Shown: positions 8,926 through 18,242 of the stretch, one piece after another
Numbering within the stretch: position 1 is the stretch's first letter
How the letters are laid out: each line of letters opens with the position of its first letter
Program-made: the position numbers and the translations under genes
The notes under the pieces: generated by a model
What the model was told of the DNA's origin: nothing
Seen by the model: only the letters and a program-made list of their open reading frames with translations
Databases searched by the model: none
From: Gammaproteobacteria bacterium
GTDB lineage: Bacteria > Pseudomonadota > Gammaproteobacteria > Ga0077536
Length of the DNA stretch: 64,000 nt
Reading direction: 5' to 3'
Assembly: GCA_024234975.1 (NCBI GenBank)
Contig: JACKNH010000006.1
Span: 62,001-126,000, forward strand

Positions 8926-10119
8926 TCAGGCGGCTTCCTTCGCCGGCTCGGCATCCTTGGTGGAGGCTTCGCGGATGTCGTCGCCGTCCTCCAGGTTGCG
9001 TAACACGCGGTCCGGCCCGGTGATGATGCGGTCGCCGCTGTTGAGTCCATCGGTGATGGCCTGGTAGGCATCATCGGAATCGCCGACACTGATTTCCACC
9101 TTGCGTGCAACGCCCTCCTCAAACCGGTAAACGTGGTAGTCCTTGCGACCGGTGCTGCGATCCTCGGTGACCTGAATCGCCTGGATGGGTAACGCGAGCA
9201 CCGGTTCGCCGGTATTGGTGAAGATTTCCGCACGCGCCGACATGCCGGGACGCGGCACCGCGCCACCTGTATCGGTAAAGCCGATTTCCACGGTAAAGCT
9301 CAGCGATTGGCTGCCGGTCGGCTGCTTGGCGGACACCGCGATCGATTTGACCACGCCCTTCATCGGTTGGTCGGGGTAGGCGATGGCGACGATCTCCGCT
9401 TCCTGACCGACCGCGACATTGGCGATGTCGGCCTCGTCGACATTGACCTCGGTGTGGATGCTGTCCGGATTGGCGATGGTCATCAGGCTGGAACCGGGAA
9501 CATTGGTGGTGGAAGAGATGGCGGTTTCGCCCACCTTGATGTCCAGCGAGGTGACGATGCCGGTCAGCGGTGCGTAGACGCGGGTCTTCGCGAGATTCTT
9601 CTCGGCTTCCTCCAGCAACGCGCGTGCCTGTGCCAGCGAAGCCTCGCGCGTCTGTATTTCCAGTTTGGCCAGGTCAAGTTCGTTGGAGGCGGCATCGAAA
9701 CTGTCATCATCGAGCAGCCCCCGGTTATGCAACTCCTTCTTGCGTTGCCATTGCAGTTCAAGGTTGGCCAGACGCACCTTGGCCGACTCGATGGCGATCT
9801 GCTGGATACGCGTTGTCGCGCGCTGCTGTTCCACCAGAGCGGTGGGCGCCTCATCGTCTATCTTCAGCAGTAGCTGGCCCTTGCTGACATGATCGCCTTC
9901 CTCCACATACAGCTCGCTGACCTTGCCGATGACTTCCGTGCTCAGCTTCACTTCCTCCTCGTGCGCCAGTTTGCCCGAGGCGAGAATCGACGAACGGATT
10001 TCGTGCGTGGCAAGCGCTTCCAGCGTGACTTCCGGCGAAGTGTTCCCGCCGCCACGCCGCAACAATGGAATGGCAATCACCACTGCCACGATCAGCAACA
10101 GAATCAGAGCTTTTTTCAT
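8926..10119 (-). CDS. MacA-like periplasmic adaptor (membrane fusion protein)
   Basis: The 397-residue protein starts at the ATG at 10119 with AGGA upstream. An N-terminal membrane anchor (ALILLLIVAVVIAIPLL) is followed by the half-lipoyl motif VIGKVSELYVEEGDHVSKGQLLLKID. Next come a coiled-coil hairpin of about 100 residues, a second lipoyl half (VYAPLTGIVTSLDIKVGETA) and beta-barrel/MP domains with RPGMSARAEIFT. This is the domain order of MacA/HlyD-type adaptors, which bridge an inner-membrane ABC transporter and an outer-membrane channel. The C-terminal tail is acidic and alanine-rich. The gene lies between the YIP1 gene (9-bp gap) and the ATPase gene (8-bp gap). No TolC-type gene is in the window. 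Confidence 0.93.
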   Translation of the reverse strand: MKKALILLLIVAVVIAIPLLRRGGGNTSPEVTLEALATHEIRSSILASGKLAHEEEVKLSTEVIGKVSELYVEEGDHVSKGQLLLKIDDEAPTALVEQQRATTRIQQIAIESAKVRLANLELQWQRKKELHNRGLLDDDSFDAASNELDLAKLEIQTREASLAQARALLEEAEKNLAKTRVYAPLTGIVTSLDIKVGETAISSTTNVPGSSLMTIANPDSIHTEVNVDEADIANVAVGQEAEIVAIAYPDQPMKGVVKSIAVSAKQPTGSQSLSFTVEIGFTDTGGAVPRPGMSARAEIFTNTGEPVLALPIQAIQVTEDRSTGRKDYHVYRFEEGVARKVEISVGDSDDAYQAITDGLNSGDRIITGPDRVLRNLEDGDDIREASTKDAEPAKEAA

Positions 10120-10128
10120 ACGGGATTC

Positions 10129-10806
10129 CTAGCGGAAAGCGAAGTACGCCCAGACGCCATAGATAATGACGTAAGGCGCCAGCGTGACCACTGCGGACTT
10201 GGCCAGACTCGCACCGGTGAAATGTCGATAGCCCAGCACCAGCAGGCCCATCGCCCAGAACTGCGGCAGGCTCAGGTTCTGCAAAATCTGTTTGCCTGAA
10301 TTCAGACCGAGCAGTGAATCCATGCTCAATGGCTGCAGCGCCGTCAGGCTGACCTGGCCGTTGCCCGTCAGCATCGTCACCCATGCGGCAAGTGCGGTCA
10401 GAACGACAGGCAGGCCGGTCCAGCAGACCAGCGACAACCAATGCTTGTAGCGATGACTTTCGTGGCCGAACTTGCTGATGAAACTGAGATACAACGCGTT
10501 CACCAGCAGAATGACAGTGATGAATATTGCAGAGCTGATCGCGGCGCTGGCTATCAGTGTGGTTGGACTGAGGTTCTCATATACACCACGCAATTGCGCT
10601 TCGTCGGCGTCCGGCCGGCGCGCGAGCGCCTGTTCGATGAACTGGTCGACGAGGAAACCCTTGTCAGTGGTGGTGATGTAACCCACCTGGATGGAAGCGA
10701 CACTGAGTACCACCAGTAACAGCGGCAGCAACACTGTAGGTTTATGTAACAGCCGTGCGAAAACCGCTTTGGGTGCAACAAAGATATCCACCAGATTCTG
10801 CAGCAT
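10129..10806 (-). CDS. YIP1-family membrane protein
   Basis: The 225-residue protein begins MLQNLVDIFVAPKAVF, the standard N-terminus of bacterial YIP1 proteins. It has five hydrophobic segments, including LLPLLLVVLSVASIQVGYI near residue 30 and VTLAPYVIIYGVWAYFAF at the end. A GGGGGAAA tract precedes the ATG at 10806. It is the first gene of the operon with the MacA-like adaptor, ATPase and permease, so it probably supports assembly or function of that exporter. This is a known association for YIP1 genes, but the mechanism is not established. The 96-bp gap upstream, after the end of the 466-residue membrane protein gene, should contain the operon promoter. Confidence 0.85.
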   Translation of the reverse strand: MLQNLVDIFVAPKAVFARLLHKPTVLLPLLLVVLSVASIQVGYITTTDKGFLVDQFIEQALARRPDADEAQLRGVYENLSPTTLIASAAISSAIFITVILLVNALYLSFISKFGHESHRYKHWLSLVCWTGLPVVLTALAAWVTMLTGNGQVSLTALQPLSMDSLLGLNSGKQILQNLSLPQFWAMGLLVLGYRHFTGASLAKSAVVTLAPYVIIYGVWAYFAFR

Positions 10807-10902
10807 GACGTTTCCCCCTCATTGGTCGCGCGGCGACGGATAGACCGCGCTCAATTGAATTAGTGCCCCTAACTAACCTGATAAATGTCAGACCACTTGC
10901 AC

Positions 10903-12303
10903 TCAGATGCCGGTGGTCCACGAAAATCCACCCGCCAGCCCGCCGTTGCGGTTGAAACGTATCGGCCTGATGGCGCACCAGTCGATGCGGCGAAAGCGAT
11001 GCGCGACGCGCAATCGCAGCAGCACTGCAACGAGCGTGGCGGCGCCGGCAATGGCCAGCAGCAAGGCACTGTTATCGCGATACATCAACGCCGTGACCAT
11101 GGTGGCGGTCACAGCACCGATCACGGCAATCAACGCGACTGCCTGTCGCAGCGGTGGCAGCGCCCACATGCGAAAAGTGATGGCGGTATAGGTCAGCAAC
11201 GCGGGCAGTATCAGCCCACAGACCACGTACATGACGAGCAGCCGCGGCGCGAAGCCGATCGTGAGATGGATGAGGGTGGCGATGAGCAGGCTGAATACCG
11301 CCATCGTCACCAGGAACCAGAGAATATTGGTTTCCAGGTAGCGCCAGAGGTCGGCGCGGGTGCCCGGGTAGCGCAGCCAGAGCAGGCGGGTTCGAATCGC
11401 CCACTCGCAGTTGGAGGCCGCGATCACTGCTCCCATGTACAGATTCATCAACAGAAACACACTGACGAGTTGCGGGACTGAGAACGCTTCAGGCCGGAAT
11501 AGCTTTGCCAGCGTGAACAGCGCAACGACCAGCAGCGGCATGCCCAGCGTAAACACCAGCCAGTAGGCGAGCCGGTTGGCGGTACTGTCGGCAACGCCGC
11601 GCATCAGGGTTCCCGGTGCTTTCGTGATGCTGCCGAATTCAAACCAACCGCAGGCCATGCCGCCGCTGAACCCGGCCATCGCGCCGGCGAGGCCGCGCCG
11701 CCGGGCGGGACGGCGCATGGCAAAGAGAAACGCGGCCCAGAGTCCGACCGTCAGCAGCGCCCAGACCGGCTCATTGCCGCGCAGGTGGTCGTCAATGTGC
11801 AGCACCGGCGCAAACACGTTGTAAAGCGGAAATACCAGCCAGAAGTAATACCCCGCGCGGTATTGCGCCAGCCATTGAAACAACAGCATGCCCGAGGAGA
11901 CGAACAGGAAACTGCGCAAGGTGAAAGCCAGCGGATCGAGCGTGCGTTCGGCCGCATGTTCGAGTTGGCCGGAAAGCAGGTAACAGGCGAGCAACCACGC
12001 GACTGTGATCGCTGCCAATAACAATAACCCCAGGGCAGCATGCCAATGGGCCTTGGGCACCAGCGCAATACGCATGTTGCCAACGACCTGCCGGAAGGCG
12101 GCGCCGCAGGTCATCAATGGCAACCCGAGTGCGATACCCGAAGCCACCATGCTGCCCAGGTACCATACGGAATCGACGGCGAGGCCGAGCAGCAGGGTGA
12201 CCGCGAGCGCCAGCAGCGCGATGGCGGCGGTATAGCGCATCAACGGCATCCAGGTCAGGTAGAACCACAACATGGCCAGAGTTCTGCCGAATCGGTTGGT
12301 CAT
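10903..12303 (-). CDS. Polytopic membrane protein, ABC transporter permease component
   Basis: The 466-residue, strongly hydrophobic protein has roughly a dozen predicted membrane helices, with short charged loops between them. I do not recognise a specific family motif. The permease role rests on context: its ATG (12303) overlaps the stop of the ABC ATPase gene by 4 bp, and the gene upstream of that encodes a YtrA-like GntR repressor. GntR-ATPase-permease is the layout of Ytr-type ABC systems, which respond to cell-envelope stress in several bacteria. Whether it exports or imports cannot be read from the sequence. Confidence 0.75.
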   Translation of the reverse strand: MTNRFGRTLAMLWFYLTWMPLMRYTAAIALLALAVTLLLGLAVDSVWYLGSMVASGIALGLPLMTCGAAFRQVVGNMRIALVPKAHWHAALGLLLLAAITVAWLLACYLLSGQLEHAAERTLDPLAFTLRSFLFVSSGMLLFQWLAQYRAGYYFWLVFPLYNVFAPVLHIDDHLRGNEPVWALLTVGLWAAFLFAMRRPARRRGLAGAMAGFSGGMACGWFEFGSITKAPGTLMRGVADSTANRLAYWLVFTLGMPLLVVALFTLAKLFRPEAFSVPQLVSVFLLMNLYMGAVIAASNCEWAIRTRLLWLRYPGTRADLWRYLETNILWFLVTMAVFSLLIATLIHLTIGFAPRLLVMYVVCGLILPALLTYTAITFRMWALPPLRQAVALIAVIGAVTATMVTALMYRDNSALLLAIAGAATLVAVLLRLRVAHRFRRIDWCAIRPIRFNRNGGLAGGFSWTTGI

Positions 12304-13184
12304 CGGTGCAACTCCAGGAAGATCTCTTCCAGTGACAGATGCTGCGGTTCAGGCATGCCATTGGTTTGCCGCGCCAGCAGATCGTGCCGGGCGGCATCCC
12401 AGTGACTGAAGACCATCACCGCGGATTCCTGCTCATGCCGGAGATGAATCAAGGTCTCTTCAGTCCTGATGGTGTCGGAGACAGCAGCGCCCGGCGGCAG
12501 CGTGATGCGCACGGTGCGTTCCTTCAGCTCGTCCAGGGCGGCGTCGACTTTCAACAACCCGTCCTTGATCAACCAGACCCGGTTTGCCACTCGTTCAAGA
12601 TCACTGACGATATGGGTCGAGAACAGAATGGTCCGATCGCCTTCTGCCACCAGGTCAATCAATGTCTGCAGAAAGCGGCGCCGCGCCAACGGGTCGAGGC
12701 TGGCGACCGGCTCATCGAGAAAGATGAGTTCCGGTTCATGCCCCAGAGCCACCAGGATGGAGAGCTTCTGGCGCTGGCCGACTGACAACTTTGATGCGCG
12801 GACGTCCAGCGGAACATCGAATTCCTGCGCCAGTCGGTCCAGCAGAGGTTGATTCCAGTGGTCGTAGAAGCGTGCGACCAGTTCAATGAACTGGCGGCCG
12901 GTCATCTGATCCAGCAATTCATCGCGTTGCGGAACGAACCCGATGCGGTGCTTCAACGACTCGTCATGCAGGACATTGGTGGCGACACCGAAGAGCGAAA
13001 CAGTGCCCGCGTCTGGCAGGGCGTAGCCGAGTATGGTTTCCAGCAGCGTGGTCTTGCCGGCGCCATTGATTCCGAGCAAGCCGATGACTTCGCCGGACTG
13101 AACCTGCGCGCTGATGCCCTTGAGCACTGCGGCGCCGTCAAATCCTTTGAAGACATTGTCGAGTGTGAGCACGGTATCAGTCAT
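12300..13184 (-). CDS. ABC transporter ATP-binding protein (Ytr/CcmA-like)
   Basis: The 294-residue protein starts at the ATG at 13184, directly before MTDTVLTLDNVFKGF; a longer frame to 13259 would overlap the regulator gene deeply. Walker A is GINGAGKTT, the Q-loop is FVPQRDE, the signature is LSVGQRQK (a variant of LSGGQ), and Walker B is LIFLDEPVASLD. After the nucleotide-binding domain comes a C-terminal extension of about 80 residues, as in ATPases of drug- or envelope-stress-type ABC-2 systems. The start overlaps the end of the GntR gene by 8 bp and the stop overlaps the permease start by 4 bp, so the three genes are one translationally coupled operon. Confidence 0.92.
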   Translation of the reverse strand: MTDTVLTLDNVFKGFDGAAVLKGISAQVQSGEVIGLLGINGAGKTTLLETILGYALPDAGTVSLFGVATNVLHDESLKHRIGFVPQRDELLDQMTGRQFIELVARFYDHWNQPLLDRLAQEFDVPLDVRASKLSVGQRQKLSILVALGHEPELIFLDEPVASLDPLARRRFLQTLIDLVAEGDRTILFSTHIVSDLERVANRVWLIKDGLLKVDAALDELKERTVRITLPPGAAVSDTIRTEETLIHLRHEQESAVMVFSHWDAARHDLLARQTNGMPEPQHLSLEEIFLELHR

Positions 13185-13557
13185 TATTTTTCTCCATGGC
13201 CCGGCGAACGGCACAAAGCGTGTCTTCATCACTGAGTTGTAACTGGTGGGCGGAGGCAACGAGGTGGTCGATTGCCGGCGCCAGCCGCTTCAGTCGCGCG
13301 GCTTTGCTTTCGGTGCCCGCGGTGGACTGCGCCACCGTCATCGGCTTGCCGCGCTGACGATCCAGCAACCCTTCGGCTTCCAGCAGGCTGTACGCCTTGG
13401 ATATGGTCATCGGGTTCACCGCATGCTGAACAGCCAGTTCGCGCACCGAAGGCAACTCATCGCCGGCTTTCAACTGGTTACCGGCAATCATCCGCCGCAC
13501 CTGGTCGACCAGTTGCTTGTAGATGGGAATGCCGGAATTGGGGTTCAGCGAAAACAT
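13177..13557 (-). CDS. GntR-family repressor, YtrA type
   Basis: The 126-residue protein starts at the ATG at 13557, giving MFSLNPNSGIPIYKQLVDQV, the canonical opening of the short YtrA subfamily. The winged helix-turn-helix follows (LPSVRELAVQHAVNPMTISK, then YSLLEAEGLL and RGKP of the wing). There is only a short C-terminal helical part instead of a full ligand-binding domain, which is the YtrA hallmark. It is the first gene of the operon with the ABC ATPase and permease and probably represses it. A palindrome overlapping the likely promoter (13581-13602) is the best candidate operator. Confidence 0.92.
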   Translation of the reverse strand: MFSLNPNSGIPIYKQLVDQVRRMIAGNQLKAGDELPSVRELAVQHAVNPMTISKAYSLLEAEGLLDRQRGKPMTVAQSTAGTESKAARLKRLAPAIDHLVASAHQLQLSDEDTLCAVRRAMEKNND

Positions 13558-13580
13558 CGTGCTCCGAATGGGGTGGCTAA

Positions 13581-13602
13581 GTGTATCAATACAGTAATAC
13601 AC
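13581..13602. promoter_or_regulatory. Candidate GntR operator, 22-bp inverted repeat
   Basis: Two 6-bp arms, GTGTAT and ATACAC, face each other across a 10-bp AT-rich centre, 24 bp upstream of the GntR start codon. The arms are perfect complements. Position and symmetry fit an autoregulatory operator for the dimeric YtrA-type repressor encoded next to it. Confidence 0.6.
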
Positions 13603-13619
13603 ATGGAGCGAGGGATCAA
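13591..13619 (-). promoter_or_regulatory. Candidate sigma70 promoter of the GntR-ABC operon
   Basis: On the minus strand TTGATC (13619-13614) and TACTGT (13596-13591) are separated by exactly 17 bp. They match the consensus at about 4/6 and 3/6 positions. The -10 element lies inside the palindrome, so a bound repressor would block polymerase. The match is moderate, and the promoter is proposed mainly because spacing and overlap agree. Confidence 0.4.
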
Positions 13620-13657
13620 GGCGGCTGTCCGGCCGGCTACGGCCCGTCGATCGGGTG

Positions 13658-16486
13658 TCAGTCCTGCAGCAGCAACTGAAGGATCACCTTGATGTGCCTG
13701 GCGGGGCTGGAAGTGGGGTCGAGGGGGTTGGTATTGGCGGCGTACTCCTGCGCGAAGGAGTAGCCATCGTGATCAGCATCGGCAAGGCCGTCCGCCGGGT
13801 CGAGCGGATTCAGGCCGAGCAGGGCTTCGACAATGTCCGTCAGGCCGTCGTTGTCGTCGTCCGGGTCGAGGCGATTGCCGATGCCGTCGTGGTCGTTGTC
13901 AGATTCAGCCGCCGGAATGAATGGTTGGGAATCAAACCGATCATCGATGTAATCACCGTCGCCGTCGACGAATTCGAAAGCGCCGATATCAGGGCCATTC
14001 CCTTCCAACCGTGAATATCCAGCCAGATCGACAGCCAGATCGGGCATGACGCTGGGAAGAGCGCCATCTATCGCCACTGAAGGCCAATGCGGAATGACGG
14101 CATTCCAGGTCTCGTCGAGCACGGGCGTGTCGAGCACGTTGCCTGACGCATTGCTGATAATCGGGCAGTTGGTCAAAGTGGTAGTCGACTGATCGAGTGA
14201 GAACAGGTTGCTCATCAATGTAAGCCCACCGCTGGAAGCCAAATGGCAGGAAATCGCGAGCCAACCCGAATTCAGGGCGCTGATATTGTTGGCGATGGTC
14301 GCGCTCGCAGAAAGGTCGAGATCTATTACGCCGAGGCCGAAATTGCCGTCATTGGCAAAAAACGTGTTGTAGGCGAGAAGCAGTGCGCCACGGTTTTCGA
14401 ATCTCGTCAATTCATGGTCGCTCTGGTTGCGCGCAAGCAGGTTGTTGTAAACGCGCGTGGAGCTGGCGTTCTCGTCGCTGACGCTCAGGCGGAAACCGCT
14501 GTTTCGCAAAAACCGGTTGCCGGCGATTTCGACATTGTCGTTGTTTGCGCGGACGAGAATGCCACCTTCGAGACCAAATGCGAAGAGGTTCGCGTTCAGG
14601 CGTACCCGCCCTGGCGTTGCTGGAACAAATTCGTCGAAATAGAGTGCTAAACCGTAGGAATTGAGTTGGTAGAAAACGCTGGCACTTGCCTCAGTTTCGT
14701 CTGCGCGGAGTTCGATTGCCTGGGTTATTGTCGAAATGCTGCCGGCGACAGTATTCTGCGAGAAGTGGACACCGGGGCCGGTCAACGTCATCTTCCGTGT
14801 GGCGATGAACGTATTTTCGCTGACCGTCACCGCTGCTGAGGCGCTGACATCGAGGGCGTTGGAACGGGAGAACCGGTTGTAACGGATGGCAGTCATGCCG
14901 CCGCGGCCGACAACCTCGACACCATCGGCGACCGTGAAACCTGCCAATAGTACGGAAGTGTTCCCCGGGTGATTCAGGTGGATCTGCGGGGACGCCGGCG
15001 GCGCGATCTCACTCCCAACGTAGGTATGGGCCGGGCCGCTCGTGGAAATGATATCTACCGCTACTGAGGTGACTGCCGGTTCCTCCGGGAATTGCCCGGG
15101 TGATACCAGAATTGTCGCGCCGTCGGATGCAGCGTCAATCGCGGATTGAATCGTTGCGAAGTCGGCGGGTACCCGCAAGAAATGGGCCGAATCCGGCGCG
15201 CTGGCCGGGTTTTCAGGGTCGGTACCCAGCACCATCTCCAGGAAATTCGGATAGCCATCATCGTCGGTATCCGCAGCGGCGTCGGCGGCATCCAGCGGGT
15301 TCATGCCGTGCGCAGTCTCGTAGTCGTTGGCTATGCCATCGCCATCGATATCGGGGTCGATTCCCGGGCCGATAAAGTCGTTATCGATGTCCGGATCGAG
15401 CGGATCAGGATCGTCTTCGTCTGCAATCGCATCGTTGTCGTCGTCGGGGTCCGCGTTATCGCGGATAAGATCGCGATCGTGATCGCGCCATTCGGTGCCG
15501 TCGAACGGAAATTCGTCGAAGGCATCATCTACACCATCGTTATCATCGTCCGGATCGTTGGTATCGCCGATACCGTCGTGGTCGTAGTCGAGATGGTCCA
15601 AGGCGTCCAATGGCAACTCGTCGATATCGTCCGCGTAACCATCGTTGTCGTCATCGGGGTCGGCATTGTTGCCGATACCATCACCATCGCTATCAACGCT
15701 TTCAGAAGGATCGTTTGGCAAATCGTCCAGCGCATCGGCGACACCATCGCCATCGGTATCTACGCAGGTATCACCATGACCATCGCCATCGAAATCAATC
15801 TGATCCGGATTCGGAAAATCAGGACAGTTGTCCCATACATCGGCAATGTTGTCGTGGTCGGCGTCGGGATACAGGTCGCGTACGCCGTCGATATCACCTT
15901 GCTGAGGCACTTCGATGTTACCAATGTTTGCCAACATGATTTCATTGCCTGCGGCCGGGTGCGCCAACCCCAGCGAGTGCCCAAGCTCATGAACCGCGAC
16001 ACGACGAAAATCGAAAGCGCCCCGGAACGCACTGTTGCCGGAATAGACGGACCAGGTTTTTGCACTATTGAAAATGATGTCTGAATCCAGAAACGTCGTG
16101 CCGTCGTCGGTTGATTCGTGTATCTGAACGGCCAGAGTCGTGGACCCAAACGCAACACCGCAGAGGTCGTTCTGAAAAGCGACCCCGCGAGCATCGGGAC
16201 TGTTGCACGGGTCTGCTGGCGCGCGTTGGCTGTGGAAGCGAAATGGCGTGCGGGAGTTCCACGCGTCCATCGCCTGTTCAAACGCGGCGTTCCAGTCGTG
16301 TTCGCTGCCGTAGCTGATGTCGACATTGAAAGTGGTTTGTGGCTCCAGCCATATCGGGCCGAGAAACTGGTATGCGCACGCCGACTGTGGAACAACCACC
16401 CCCATGATCATGGTGGCCGCGCATGCCAGGACTGCGCGCCTGCAGCGCAGCCTTATGTCGCGGCTCGACCTGGCCAAAGTGCGCAC
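13658..16486 (-). CDS. Matrixin-type metalloprotease with thrombospondin-3 repeats and a beta-helix region
   Basis: The likely start is a GTG at 16486, 8 bp after the stop of the upstream gene; an ATG at 16588 would overlap that gene by 95 bp. From the GTG the protein has 942 residues. A signal peptide ends near QSACA. A metzincin domain follows, with HELGHSLGLAH (residues 166-176) and the Met-turn NEIM, the zinc site of M10 matrixins. After it come many Asp-rich thrombospondin type 3 units (DxDxDGxxD, about 207-400) that bind calcium. A right-handed beta-helix-like region begins at FATIQSAIDAASDGATILVSPG, and TSP3 units with LDPADG ends return near the C-terminus. There is no sorting tail. 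It is probably secreted and probably translated with the small exported protein upstream. Its substrate is unknown. Confidence 0.88.
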   Translation of the reverse strand: MRTLARSSRDIRLRCRRAVLACAATMIMGVVVPQSACAYQFLGPIWLEPQTTFNVDISYGSEHDWNAAFEQAMDAWNSRTPFRFHSQRAPADPCNSPDARGVAFQNDLCGVAFGSTTLAVQIHESTDDGTTFLDSDIIFNSAKTWSVYSGNSAFRGAFDFRRVAVHELGHSLGLAHPAAGNEIMLANIGNIEVPQQGDIDGVRDLYPDADHDNIADVWDNCPDFPNPDQIDFDGDGHGDTCVDTDGDGVADALDDLPNDPSESVDSDGDGIGNNADPDDDNDGYADDIDELPLDALDHLDYDHDGIGDTNDPDDDNDGVDDAFDEFPFDGTEWRDHDRDLIRDNADPDDDNDAIADEDDPDPLDPDIDNDFIGPGIDPDIDGDGIANDYETAHGMNPLDAADAAADTDDDGYPNFLEMVLGTDPENPASAPDSAHFLRVPADFATIQSAIDAASDGATILVSPGQFPEEPAVTSVAVDIISTSGPAHTYVGSEIAPPASPQIHLNHPGNTSVLLAGFTVADGVEVVGRGGMTAIRYNRFSRSNALDVSASAAVTVSENTFIATRKMTLTGPGVHFSQNTVAGSISTITQAIELRADETEASASVFYQLNSYGLALYFDEFVPATPGRVRLNANLFAFGLEGGILVRANNDNVEIAGNRFLRNSGFRLSVSDENASSTRVYNNLLARNQSDHELTRFENRGALLLAYNTFFANDGNFGLGVIDLDLSASATIANNISALNSGWLAISCHLASSGGLTLMSNLFSLDQSTTTLTNCPIISNASGNVLDTPVLDETWNAVIPHWPSVAIDGALPSVMPDLAVDLAGYSRLEGNGPDIGAFEFVDGDGDYIDDRFDSQPFIPAAESDNDHDGIGNRLDPDDDNDGLTDIVEALLGLNPLDPADGLADADHDGYSFAQEYAANTNPLDPTSSPARHIKVILQLLLQD

Positions 16487-16493
16487 GCTTCGC

Positions 16494-17117
16494 TCAGCGC
16501 CGCTCAAGGCGTTGCATAATCCGGTCGCGGAAGCGCTGCGCCCGCATCGCGCGCTCACCCTCGCGCGAACGGGCTTTGCGGATGCCACCCGCGGTGCCGT
16601 CGCTCATTTGCGGGAGTACCGCGAACGAGGAGGTATCAACGTCCGCAACGGGTTCGCCATCAGCGGTGGTGATGACGGTTTCGTTGTCCTGTTCTTCGAT
16701 CCGGAAGTAGCCTTGCGACCAGCCCAGCAGCGGGTTGGCCTGGCGGACGTAGCGTGATTCGACGAAGAAAATCCCGCTTTCGCCTGGCGGCGGGATCTGC
16801 ATGCCTTCCACGGCGACGGTCCGGTCGCCCAGGCGGCCGCCCATGAACGGTAGTTCGACTACCGCCGGCCTTGAACTGTCGTTGCGTTTTATCCAGTCGG
16901 TGACTTCGATGGTGACGATGGTCCACGGCGTACGGCCGTTCAGGTCGACCTGGGTCCGGTGGCTGATGACATTGCCCTGGAAGATCAGCGCAGCGCGATC
17001 AATCAAGTCCGCGAACGATACCTGGGCGACGCTGGTGGCATAGGCAGGGCAGCAAACCAGCATGGCAAGCAGGGTGAGGGCGCCGACCAGGCGGTGGTGT
17101 GTCGCTGGACGTTTCAT
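16494..17117 (-). CDS. Small exported protein encoded with the matrixin
   Basis: The 207-residue protein starts at the ATG at 17117 with GGAGG upstream. It has a clear signal peptide (LVGALTLLAMLVCCPAYA). The mature part begins with SFADLIDRAALIFQGNVI and contains a beta-rich core (TIVTIEVTDWI, VVELPFMGGRLGDRTVAVEG, ESGIFFVE). The end is basic and disordered (KARSREGERAMRAQRF). I do not recognise a named domain. Its position, 8 bp before the matrixin gene, suggests a partner, an inhibitor or a co-secreted factor of that protease. Confidence 0.7.
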   Translation of the reverse strand: MKRPATHHRLVGALTLLAMLVCCPAYATSVAQVSFADLIDRAALIFQGNVISHRTQVDLNGRTPWTIVTIEVTDWIKRNDSSRPAVVELPFMGGRLGDRTVAVEGMQIPPPGESGIFFVESRYVRQANPLLGWSQGYFRIEEQDNETVITTADGEPVADVDTSSFAVLPQMSDGTAGGIRKARSREGERAMRAQRFRDRIMQRLERR

Positions 17118-17286
17118 TGTTATATCGCGCCTCCGATGCGCTGACGCCGGATTATGCCGGGAAGCCTGATGCGGCTCAATCCAGGGCGGGGTGAACGCGC
17201 AATCGCGGTGTCGCGCCGCAATGCAAGCGTCCGGCGGCATCGTTTTGTTACCATGGCAGCCTTTGAACGACTATGCGGAGACTGGA

Positions 17287-18198
17287 ATGAAAATCGTCAT
17301 CACCGGGGCATCGGGGCAATACGGCCGCTCGGCAACCGACAAGTTGATCGCCAAGGGCCTGGCCAAGGACCTGGTTTTGATTTCCCGCACGCCGACAAAA
17401 CTGGCCGACCGTGCCGCCCAGGGTTGCGATGTGCGGTATGGCGACTTTGACAAGCCGGAGACGCTGGCCGCCGCCATGGCGGGGGCGCAGAAGATGCTGT
17501 TGATTTCCGGGACGCGGGTCGGCGCGCGCGTCGTGCAACACAAGGCTGCCATCGATGCCGCCGCCGCCGGCGGCGTGAAGCATATCGTCTACACCAGCTT
17601 TGTCGGCATCCATCCGGATAACCCCGCGGTGGTGACGCGGGATCATTCCGCCACCGAGGATTTGATCATGGCTTCCGGTTGCAGCTGGACCATGATGCGC
17701 GATGCCCATTATGCCGATGCGATGATCGTGATGGCCGGGCCGAATTTCATCCGCTCGGGACAGTGGCTGACCAGCAGCGCCGGTGGCCGCGAAGCGATGG
17801 TCTGGCGCGAGGACTGCGTGGACAGTGCAGTAGCGGTGCTGACCGGGACCGGACATGAAAACAAGATCTATAACATCACCGGGCCGGATCTACAGACCTT
17901 CGAGGAAGTCGCCGAGTTGATAACGTCGATCACCGGGCGCAAGGTCGAAGTCGTGCAAACCTCGGATGAAGGCATGTACGCGATGTGGGATGCGATGGGT
18001 ATTCCGCGCAAGCCCGTCGATGATCAATACGTCAAAGGCATTCCGTGGAACAGTGAGGACATGGTCACCTTCGAGGCGTCCATTCGCGAGGGTTGGCTGG
18101 AAGTGGCAACTGATGATGTCGAGAAGCTGACGGGCCACAAGGCGCGTTCAGTCAGGCAGATGATCGAAGAGAACGCCCAGATGTTACGCAGCGTCTGA
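17287..18198 (+). CDS. NmrA-like/atypical SDR NAD(P)-binding protein
   Basis: The 303-residue protein starts at the ATG at 17287 (MKIVITGASGQYG), with GGAG 8 nt upstream; the frame extends further 5' but lacks similarity there. The glycine-rich dinucleotide loop GASGQYG is the atypical SDR/NmrA version. It is followed by RTPTKLADRAAQGCDVRYGDFDKPETLAAAMAGA, split here over two short motifs, the usual second and third strands. A YTSF segment sits near the active site. Members such as the quinone oxidoreductase QorB or NmrA regulators bind NADPH. The exact role here is unclear. The gene is divergent from the matrixin operon (169-bp gap) and convergent with the amidase gene (44-bp gap). Confidence 0.85.
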   Translation: MKIVITGASGQYGRSATDKLIAKGLAKDLVLISRTPTKLADRAAQGCDVRYGDFDKPETLAAAMAGAQKMLLISGTRVGARVVQHKAAIDAAAAGGVKHIVYTSFVGIHPDNPAVVTRDHSATEDLIMASGCSWTMMRDAHYADAMIVMAGPNFIRSGQWLTSSAGGREAMVWREDCVDSAVAVLTGTGHENKIYNITGPDLQTFEEVAELITSITGRKVEVVQTSDEGMYAMWDAMGIPRKPVDDQYVKGIPWNSEDMVTFEASIREGWLEVATDDVEKLTGHKARSVRQMIEENAQMLRSV

Positions 18199-18242
18199 AT
18201 TTGTCAGTCCTGCCGCAGAGGTGGGGAACGTGGACGTCATCG

